Assembly (NCBI GenBank): GCA_964492185.1
Contig: CAZBJH010000066.1
Location: forward strand, 1 to 18,599
Length of the DNA: 18,599 bases
Direction of reading: 5' to 3'
DNA from: JAFGSZ01 sp964492185
Lineage (GTDB): Bacteria; Bacteroidota; Bacteroidia; Bacteroidales; UBA10428
The notes beneath the pieces were generated by a model. The model ran no database searches. It was not told the origin of the DNA and saw nothing but the letters and a program-made list of their open reading frames with translations. Below, piece by piece: positions 1 to 7,336 of the stretch (within the stretch, counting starts at the first letter, position 1; each line of letters opens with the position of its first letter). Position numbers and translations under genes: made by a program.

Positions 1-4
1 AAAC

Positions 5-55
5 GAAATAACAAATTAATTACTAATAACTTAAATAAAATATATTCTTGTGAAA
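5..55 (+). repeat. Leader repeat R2, copy 1 (includes GTG start of GH115 gene)
   Basis: This 51-bp stretch recurs at 11524-11574 with a single difference (A at 35, C at 11554). It is AT-rich and ends with the GTG start codon and the following AAA codon of the GH115 gene. The sequences diverge directly after those two codons. The window begins only four bases upstream, so the true left end of the repeat may lie just outside, although those four bases do not match the other copy. A shared leader that stops two codons into two unrelated secreted-protein genes suggests a duplicated expression-initiation region or a recombination junction. I see no convincing Bacteroidota -33/-7 promoter inside it: TATTCTTG at 43-50 is one base off the -7 consensus but overlaps the start codon. 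Confidence 0.9.
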
Positions 56-2599
56 CAACAGAAAATCATTACCCGAAGATTATTGAAGGTAATTTTATGG
101 GGTATGGCTTTAGTATTTACAATACCTGTTTTTGCAGAACCGGGGGCAAAGTATGTTACCACTGAAGCCGGTACCGGGCTGTTAAAACTGGCCGATTCGG
201 TAAAATCAACTGCATTGCTTGTCAGCAGTGATGATTTCCCGGGCGTAATTCACGCGCTTAAAAACCTGCAATCTGATTTTGGCAAAGTAACCGGAAACGA
301 GCCCGAAATTTTATACAACAATCCATCCGGTCAGAAAGAAATAATAATTGTTGGCACTATTGATAAGAGCCCGGTTATTAAAAGCCTGGAAAAAAACAAG
401 AAAATTAATCTGAATGAAATCAGGGGCAAATGGGAGTCGTTTATTGTTAAAACCATTGATTCTCCCTTCCCTGGTATTGAAAAAGCACTTGTAATTGCAG
501 GAAGCGACAAACGGGGTACCATTTTCGGCATTTATGACCTGTCTGAACAAATTGGAGTGTCGCCGTGGTATTACTGGGCCGATGTGCCTGTTGCGAATCA
601 CGGGGCGCTCTATGCAGAGAATGGCCGCTATGTTTCGGGAGGCCCTAAAGTTAAATACAGGGGTATATTTTTAAATGATGAAGCACCTGCTCTTTCAGGC
701 TGGGCATATGAAAAATTCGGTGGATTTAACCATAAATTTTATGTGCATGTATTTGAATTGATCCTCAGGTTAAAAGGCAATTTTCTCTGGCCTGCCATGT
801 GGGGCAGATCACTTTTCGATGACGACCCAAAGAACAGCCCTTTGGCAAACGAAATGGGCATTGTTATCGGCACGTCACACCACGAACCTATGTGCAGGGC
901 ACAGGTTGAATGGCATCGGTACGGCTCGGGGCCTTGGGATTACACAAAAAATAAAGATGTGATTGTTGACTTCTGGACCAAAGGTTTGGAGCAAAATAAA
1001 AATTACGAGAAACTTGTTACCATCGGTATGCGTGGTGACGGCGATGAACCAATGAGCAAAGAAAGCAACATTGCCCTGCTTGAGCAAATAGTGAAAGACC
1101 AGCGTGAAATAATTAAAAAAGTAACCGGTGAAAAGCCTGAAAAAACTCCGCAGGTTTGGACGCTGTATAAAGAAGTGCAGGACTATTACGATAAAGGAAT
1201 GCGTGTTCCCGACGATGTAACCCTGTTGCTATGCGATGATAACTGGGGAAATATACGCAAACTGCCCGATCCAAATACCCCGGTTCATAAAGGAGGTTAC
1301 GGCATCTATTATCATGTTGACTATGTAGGCGGCCCAAGGTCTTACAAATGGATAAATGTAAGCCAGATACAACGTATCTGGGAGCAGGTGAACCTGGCCT
1401 GGAATCACCGGGTTGACAAAATCTGGGTTTTGAATGTCGGTGATTTGAAGCCAATGGAATTCCCCATAAGTTTTTTTCTCGATATGGCCTGGAACCCGGA
1501 CAGGTTTAATCCTCGCAACCTGATACAATATACAGAAGACTGGTGCAGCCGGCAATTTGGAGAAAAATATGCCAAAGAAGCTGCCCGTATTCTTAATCTT
1601 TATTCCAAATTCAACCACAGGGTAACTCCGGAGTTGCTGGATGCCAAAACATACAGTCTCAACAATTACAACGAGTTTGAGCTGGTGAGGAACGAATACC
1701 GTGACCTGACCCTGGATGCATTGCGGTTGTACAATTTTATTCCAAACCGGTACAAGGACGCTTTTGACCAGTTGGTGCTGTTTCCTGCAAATACGACCTC
1801 CAATCTGTACGATATGTATTATGCTGTGGCTATGAACCAAAAGATGGCTGCACAGAATAATCCCGAAGCAAATTACTGGGCAGATATTGTGCAGGAATGT
1901 TTTGACCGTGATACGGTTTTTACCATTCATTATAATCACCAGATTGCAGATGGCAAATGGTCGCACATGATGGACCAGGTAAGGATTGGTTACCGTACCT
2001 GGGCAGAACCCGGAAGGAGGATAATGCCCCCGGTCACCCGGATCGAGGTTCCTGAAATATCCAAATCCGGAATGGTATTTCATGAATCAGACGGATATGT
2101 TTCAATTGAAGCTGAAAACTATCAGAAAGCAAAAGGCAATGATAGAATAAAATGGGAGGTAATTCCAGATTTGGGGAAAACCGTTTCAGCAGTAACCACA
2201 TTTCCGCAAAATCAGTATCCCGCTGCATCAGACTCTGTTTATCTTGAATATGCAATAAATTTTAAAACAACAGGGGTTTTTGAAGTCAGCGTTTTGGTAT
2301 CGCCAACATTAAATTTCAATGCCAATAAAGGTTTGCGGTACGCCATTTCGTTTGATGGCGGAAAAGAACAAGTGGTCAACTTCAATCAGAAATACACCTG
2401 GGAGATTAACAGATGGCAGGCAAACCGCGTTAATCAGACAAAAACAAAACATAATATAGAATCGGCAGGAATACACGAGTTACGCTTCCGGATTCTTGAA
2501 CCGGGTATCGTACTGCAAAAAATTCTTATTAATACAGGAGGCTTAAAACCAAGCTATTTAGGTCCGCCGCAGAGTGAGTTGTCGCTGCCTGAAAAATAA
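50..2599 (+). CDS. GH115 xylan alpha-1,2-glucuronidase, secreted
   Basis: Predicted to remove (4-O-methyl-)glucuronic acid from internal or terminal positions of glucuronoxylan, probably in the periplasm. The 849-residue product has a signal peptide (basic n-region to about residue 13, hydrophobic core to about 29, likely cleavage after VFA). The GH115 catalytic core runs from about 60 to 670 and includes KYRGIFLNDE near 201, a tract rich in Trp, His and Pro at about 245-290, GMRGDGDEPM at 326-335 with clustered acidic residues, and NVGDLKPME near 461. A C-terminal beta-sandwich follows (about 681-840, with an IEAENY motif). Length suits the family; no lipobox or T9SS tail is visible. The start is GTG, chosen because it alone supplies the charged n-region; the next in-frame ATG (codon 19) would cut into the hydrophobic core. 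GTG and its leader are duplicated at the TonB-receptor gene. The GH98 gene follows after a 253-bp gap. Family assignment is confident; the exact xylan preferred is inferred. Confidence 0.93.
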   Translation: MKQQKIITRRLLKVILWGMALVFTIPVFAEPGAKYVTTEAGTGLLKLADSVKSTALLVSSDDFPGVIHALKNLQSDFGKVTGNEPEILYNNPSGQKEIIIVGTIDKSPVIKSLEKNKKINLNEIRGKWESFIVKTIDSPFPGIEKALVIAGSDKRGTIFGIYDLSEQIGVSPWYYWADVPVANHGALYAENGRYVSGGPKVKYRGIFLNDEAPALSGWAYEKFGGFNHKFYVHVFELILRLKGNFLWPAMWGRSLFDDDPKNSPLANEMGIVIGTSHHEPMCRAQVEWHRYGSGPWDYTKNKDVIVDFWTKGLEQNKNYEKLVTIGMRGDGDEPMSKESNIALLEQIVKDQREIIKKVTGEKPEKTPQVWTLYKEVQDYYDKGMRVPDDVTLLLCDDNWGNIRKLPDPNTPVHKGGYGIYYHVDYVGGPRSYKWINVSQIQRIWEQVNLAWNHRVDKIWVLNVGDLKPMEFPISFFLDMAWNPDRFNPRNLIQYTEDWCSRQFGEKYAKEAARILNLYSKFNHRVTPELLDAKTYSLNNYNEFELVRNEYRDLTLDALRLYNFIPNRYKDAFDQLVLFPANTTSNLYDMYYAVAMNQKMAAQNNPEANYWADIVQECFDRDTVFTIHYNHQIADGKWSHMMDQVRIGYRTWAEPGRRIMPPVTRIEVPEISKSGMVFHESDGYVSIEAENYQKAKGNDRIKWEVIPDLGKTVSAVTTFPQNQYPAASDSVYLEYAINFKTTGVFEVSVLVSPTLNFNANKGLRYAISFDGGKEQVVNFNQKYTWEINRWQANRVNQTKTKHNIESAGIHELRFRILEPGIVLQKILINTGGLKPSYLGPPQSELSLPEK

Positions 2600-2699
2600 A
2601 AGCATTTAAGTTAAATTGATTAAAAATTAATGTCATTATGAAACCTCCATGTTTTAAAAACACAAACAAGAATGAATATACTTTACAAATTTGGAGCTT

Positions 2700-2733
2700 A
2701 CACCTGCCCACCGAACAGGTGTTTGGTAGGCGG
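2700..2733. repeat. Short palindromic repeat / hairpin between GH115 and GH98 genes
   Basis: Two alternative hairpins overlap. ACACCTG (2700-2706) pairs perfectly with CAGGTGT (2716-2722). Alternatively GCCCACCGAAC (2706-2716) pairs with GTTTGGTAGGC (2721-2731) around an AGGT loop, with one mismatch and one G-T wobble. The GC-rich composition stands out against the AT-rich spacer. No T-run follows, so it is not a standard intrinsic terminator. It looks like an interspersed palindromic (REP-like) unit or an mRNA-processing or stabilising hairpin between two hydrolase genes. Confidence 0.5.
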
Positions 2734-2852
2734 ATCTGACTGTTAAAAACTAAATTAAATAAGTGCCGGATTGTATTCCTAAAATGATTATTTTTGAAAA
2801 AAACTTACAACATGAGTCTGTTCTATTAATCGGGAGTAAAACCATAATTATC

Positions 2853-5800
2853 ATGAAGATAAATCAGTTCAGAATACGTGTTAAATTTTTTATTATCACA
2901 TTGATATTTACTGCAACAGCAATTCAATTTACGGCAAACGCGCGAACAATTACCCCTTTAAGACGGCCTGTGTCCCCAGATCAGCCAATGTACCTGATAC
3001 ATATAGATACATGGAATTACGCCGATCCCCAAAAAATCATCGATCTGGTGCCTCATGACATTCGTCCTTATGTAGTGATGAACATCTCTTTGTCCATCAG
3101 TCATAATCCGACAACAAGCCGTTTTCAGGTTGCTGAATATGGCTATGAAATCGCCAGATCATGGTTGAGGACATGTGCCCAGAACCAGATTTGGGCAATA
3201 GTTCAGCACTCCAGTGGCGGGTTTGCGCAATTCTCAGACTTTGATCTTTCTGTTTATGAAGAGTTTTACACTGAATTCCCAAATTTAATCGGGATTAACT
3301 ATGCTGAACAATTTTGGGGATTTGATGACTCAACGGATCCACTTTCATCAAAATGGACAGACAGAATGGCCCATTTCGCAAATTTGCTGGAACTTAGCAG
3401 CCGATACGGAGGCTATCTTGTAGTTAGCTGGTGCGGAAACGAATGGAGCCCGCCGATAAACCCTATTGGTATGCTGAAACGTAATCCGGAATTTGCCGAA
3501 GCCTGTGAGAAATATACCGAGAACTATATCCTGTTTGAGAAATATACCCAACAATCATACCAGTCAGACATGGAGAGTTTGTGCCTGGGGGCTTATCTTT
3601 CAGGTTACAGTGGTAATTACGGTATCCGTTACGATGATACCGGATGGACCGACCCCGACGGGGAACATGAAAATTTTACCATGGCTACTGCCGGGGCTGT
3701 TCACCTTGAACACATGATGCTGACAGGCGCAACAATCATTGATGGCCCTGAACTGATTTGGACACAATGTTTTCGCGAAACAAACAGGCAAGCAACAACT
3801 GATGGCTACACGATGAGGAACTGGGAAACCTTTCCTCAATTTATAAATGTTACCGTGGACATTTTCCGCAAAATATTGGACGGGACTGTTCGTATTCCTG
3901 CCAGACAGGAAGTTATTGATCGTACGAAGTTTGTTATTATTAACGATGTAAACACCGGAAGCAGCGACGTTATTTACAGTTCTCCCGAAACACTTTTCGA
4001 AGGACTTTATCGCATGGATGGTGACGGAAACCTTAGAAATAACAAAAGTTTCTTCAAGAAAACGGGCCGCTATCCTACCATACCAACTGTATATAATCTT
4101 AATGATGAAATTGCCAATTCATTTCAATACCAGGTCAACAGGTCGGATTATTCTACACGCTGGCCTGCCATCAGCAACAAGGTAGATGAATTCAACATAA
4201 TCTTCCCTGAAGAATATTCAGGTAATCTTTACGCCGGCCGACACGAAAACGGATGGGTGATTTACAATCCATATAAAACAGGTCAAACTGCAAGCGCAAA
4301 CATCCCTTTCAAATACAATACCTGCGATAGTGTCGAACTGACCTTTTCGCAGTATACTGCATCAGTCATGAAAGAGAATTCTGATAAGTTAACATTTTAC
4401 CTCAGCAATTTTGATAATGTACTAAATACCGGTTTGAAGACCGATGTAATAAGTATATATGGCAGTACATCGGAACCTGCATACTCATATGCTGACAGAG
4501 GTAGCCATCAGGCCAGTATCGTTTCTGACAACTGGTCCGATGGTGTATTTACCCTTACGGTACAGCATAACGGTCCCATAGATATTACCGTGAACTGTGC
4601 AGGTACGGCAACCGACCGGCTGAGTTCTTATACACAGGCTACCCTGATTGAGCCGGTCACCCCCCCCGTTTATACAGGGCCGCGCCAATATGAAGCTGAA
4701 TGCTTCGATTATAAAAATATTTCCGGTATTACAACCGGGGGATATAGCGGATCAATCCGCAATTATTCAGGGCAGGGATACCTGCGGGTAGGTACCAGTT
4801 CTTCAGCAGGTGTCAGGGATACAGTTTATGCCTTACGTACCGGAACATACCAGTTAATAACAAAATACGCTGTTACCGGGGGAGATGTTAATTCTTTGGA
4901 CTTATATGTAAATGGATTGAAGGTGGCAACACCTGTATTCACCTTAACTACTACCCTAAGTGATTGGAATTATAACACGCAAACAATTGAACTGGATGCT
5001 GGGAAAAATGTCATTGAATTTAAAGCCAACGATGCGGGATCTTATTCTTTGGTTATTGACAATATCGTTATTACCCAGGGAAATAACAACGGAGTATATC
5101 ATTTCGAAAACGATTCAGCAACAACCAGTGCAACAACCCCCCCGGCAATGCTGATTACAACTCTGAGCGGTACGGCTGGTGTGGTTTCTTATACCGATGG
5201 CAATAGTAATACCAGTAACTGTTTTAAACCCTATTCAGCGGGAGCCACCAACAGTACCGGGATAGCCGGTTTGGATATGTTCAATTCATTAGCAAAAAAT
5301 TATTCGGTTATCTGGAAAGAATACTATACAACAACCGGCGCTAACAAAGGTGTATTACTCAGGGGGTCAGGTGACCAGGGGTCATGCCCGTATGCAGATG
5401 GTATGAAACAAGGATATTTATTTGTTGCCCAAAACAACGAAGACAGTACGGTTACACTCAAAACATATATTGCTGACACATCCGGCCTAACTGAAAAAAC
5501 CACATTTACAACCGATTTTAATCTGATGCCCGAACAACCATGCTGGTTCAGGGCAAAAGCCAATAATAACCAGTTGATATTTGAATGTTCCGCCGATAGT
5601 CTGAATTGGACAGGCAGTTCATCCACATCATTTACTGACGATACCTATCCTGTTGGCTCAACTCAGCTTGTATGGGGTTTGAATGTCAACAATTTCGATT
5701 GGGTGATGGACAACATTGCTTATTTGTCAGAAAACATCATTGTGTCGAAATTTTCGATGGATATTTTTAGATATATTCAGGGTACAGGACCGTCGGCCAT

Positions 5801-7289
5801 TCAATCATTCAGTGTATCGGGAAATTCGCTTTCGGGTGATATTGAAATTATTTCAACTGAAAACTTTGAGCTTTCATTAAACCCGACCGAAGGATTTGAC
5901 TCATCACTGATTCTTCAGCAAATCAGTGGCAGTATTCCCTCCGCGACAATTTATGTAAGGATGAAACAGGGTTTACCTGTTGAAAATTATAATGATAGTA
6001 TATCGGTTTTATCAGGCGGAATACAGGTACGTACCATACAATTAGATGGTGAAGTTACACCTCAGCCTACGATATTAAAATACAATTTCACCCATGATGT
6101 GGCAACTACAACTGCCACCTCACCTCCGGCATTGAACACTTCAATAGGACAGGGGAATAGTGCTACCGCGGGTGTTGTATCCTATACCGACGCCAATAAT
6201 GCCACCAGCAACATGTTTAAACCATACAGTGTTGGCCAGAGAAATGCTACCGGTGTTGTTAACCTGAACCTGTTCTCTGATGAAGGTACTGATTATTCAG
6301 TAACCTGGAAACAATGTATCGGTTCGGCGGCGTCTGGGCATAAAGTTGGCGTGTTATTGCGCGGCGACACCGAAAACTATGGAACTGATTCAACAGGTTA
6401 TGTTGAGGGTATATTTCACGGTTACCTGTTTATCGTGTATAACACAGGATCGGGCTCCCAGTTCAGAATTTACCGGTCCACTTCAACCTTCAATAGTGTT
6501 ACAGTATTGATAAATTCCAGCGTGGATGCGTTGGTGCCGGCAGCCGGACAGCCTGTATGGTACAAGGCTTCTGTTTCAGGCACTACCAGTGTTTCTTTAA
6601 CCTTTGAATACTCCACTGACGGTATCAACTGGAAAACCGGAGCTTCCGTAACAGACAATACGCAACCTGCATTTACTTCCGGAGCTACCCAGATTGTGTG
6701 GGGACTGGCGATTACTAATGTAAATTTTTACATGGATGACATTACTTTTAACGGTTTGTATCTCAATTCCGACACATTGCCGGAGTCTATTACGGTTTCG
6801 AAATCGTCCATGGAAGGATTCTATTATGAACAAGGAGCCGGACCATCTGTAGCACAATCGTTTGTCGTATCAGGAAATGACTTGTCTGATGATATAATTG
6901 TTGATGCACCTGCCGGCTATGAAGTGTCATTGGATATCTCATCGGGTTATTCTACTTATGTTAGCCTTCCTGAAATTAATGGTATTGTAAATGAAACAAC
7001 CGTTTATGTCCGTTTGCAATCCGGGCTGAATAGTAATTCTTATTATGGGGAAATCCTCATTTCTTCAACCAACAGTTTAAACAGAATAATAACAATGGCC
7101 GGTGTTGTTATGCAACCTACCCTGATAAGGGATAATACAGGTTCATCAGTTATTGTACTGTCAACTGAGTACTTCTCTCTTATGGGGCAAAAGATACAAA
7201 ATATAGAAAATTATACGGGTATTTATATTGTGAGACAATACATGTCTGATGGAACTATATCAACCCTAAAATGTATTAATTTGAAATAA
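2853..7289 (+). CDS. Multidomain GH98 glycoside hydrolase with T9SS sorting tail
   Basis: Product of 1478 residues from the ATG at 2853. The frame is open from a GTG at 2763, but only 2853 puts the signal peptide (MKINQF..., hydrophobic to about 28) at the N-terminus. GH98 catalytic region about 32-340: NYAEQFWG carries Glu152, YDD Asp261/262, GPELIW Glu300, plausible acid and base residues as in known GH98 enzymes. A GH98 C-terminal beta region follows to about 600, then a CBM6/35-like domain (about 605-742). Next come two tandem copies of a LamG-like plus Ig-like pair (about 746-1069 and 1072-1415), ending in a short T9SS type A sorting tail (about 1418-1478: STEYFSLMGQKI, GIYIVR). It is therefore probably exported across the outer membrane and anchored or released outside. 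GH98 members are endo-beta-galactosidases on blood-group glycans or endo-xylanases; the GH115 and GH95 neighbours favour xylanase. The GH95 gene starts 47 bp downstream, probably in the same transcript. Confidence 0.92.
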   Translation: MKINQFRIRVKFFIITLIFTATAIQFTANARTITPLRRPVSPDQPMYLIHIDTWNYADPQKIIDLVPHDIRPYVVMNISLSISHNPTTSRFQVAEYGYEIARSWLRTCAQNQIWAIVQHSSGGFAQFSDFDLSVYEEFYTEFPNLIGINYAEQFWGFDDSTDPLSSKWTDRMAHFANLLELSSRYGGYLVVSWCGNEWSPPINPIGMLKRNPEFAEACEKYTENYILFEKYTQQSYQSDMESLCLGAYLSGYSGNYGIRYDDTGWTDPDGEHENFTMATAGAVHLEHMMLTGATIIDGPELIWTQCFRETNRQATTDGYTMRNWETFPQFINVTVDIFRKILDGTVRIPARQEVIDRTKFVIINDVNTGSSDVIYSSPETLFEGLYRMDGDGNLRNNKSFFKKTGRYPTIPTVYNLNDEIANSFQYQVNRSDYSTRWPAISNKVDEFNIIFPEEYSGNLYAGRHENGWVIYNPYKTGQTASANIPFKYNTCDSVELTFSQYTASVMKENSDKLTFYLSNFDNVLNTGLKTDVISIYGSTSEPAYSYADRGSHQASIVSDNWSDGVFTLTVQHNGPIDITVNCAGTATDRLSSYTQATLIEPVTPPVYTGPRQYEAECFDYKNISGITTGGYSGSIRNYSGQGYLRVGTSSSAGVRDTVYALRTGTYQLITKYAVTGGDVNSLDLYVNGLKVATPVFTLTTTLSDWNYNTQTIELDAGKNVIEFKANDAGSYSLVIDNIVITQGNNNGVYHFENDSATTSATTPPAMLITTLSGTAGVVSYTDGNSNTSNCFKPYSAGATNSTGIAGLDMFNSLAKNYSVIWKEYYTTTGANKGVLLRGSGDQGSCPYADGMKQGYLFVAQNNEDSTVTLKTYIADTSGLTEKTTFTTDFNLMPEQPCWFRAKANNNQLIFECSADSLNWTGSSSTSFTDDTYPVGSTQLVWGLNVNNFDWVMDNIAYLSENIIVSKFSMDIFRYIQGTGPSAIQSFSVSGNSLSGDIEIISTENFELSLNPTEGFDSSLILQQISGSIPSATIYVRMKQGLPVENYNDSISVLSGGIQVRTIQLDGEVTPQPTILKYNFTHDVATTTATSPPALNTSIGQGNSATAGVVSYTDANNATSNMFKPYSVGQRNATGVVNLNLFSDEGTDYSVTWKQCIGSAASGHKVGVLLRGDTENYGTDSTGYVEGIFHGYLFIVYNTGSGSQFRIYRSTSTFNSVTVLINSSVDALVPAAGQPVWYKASVSGTTSVSLTFEYSTDGINWKTGASVTDNTQPAFTSGATQIVWGLAITNVNFYMDDITFNGLYLNSDTLPESITVSKSSMEGFYYEQGAGPSVAQSFVVSGNDLSDDIIVDAPAGYEVSLDISSGYSTYVSLPEINGIVNETTVYVRLQSGLNSNSYYGEILISSTNSLNRIITMAGVVMQPTLIRDNTGSSVIVLSTEYFSLMGQKIQNIENYTGIYIVRQYMSDGTISTLKCINLK

Positions 7290-7336
7290 ATGTGTTTTCA
7301 ATGATACATTTAAAATTGAAGTTTAAATTATTATTG

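Noticed and set aside
43..50. TATTCTTG (also at 11562-11569) as a Bacteroidota -7 promoter box
   Set aside because: One mismatch to TAnnTTTG, no convincing -33 element, and it overlaps the GTG that is needed for the signal peptide, so transcription from it would miss the start codon.
1229..2083. 284-codon open frame on the minus strand inside the GH115 gene
   Set aside because: It lies wholly antisense to a well-conserved catalytic domain, has no recognisable domain or signal, and its composition is that expected from the opposite strand of coding DNA.
2638..2739. 33-codon + strand frame starting with ATG in the GH115-GH98 spacer
   Set aside because: Its C-terminal half is encoded by the palindromic repeat and no homology is recognisable; chance opening is more likely than a gene.
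7292..7336. Upstream GTG (7292) and ATG (7301) starts for the GH95 gene
   Set aside because: They only add a basic stretch before an already complete signal peptide starting at 7337; 7301 cannot be excluded.
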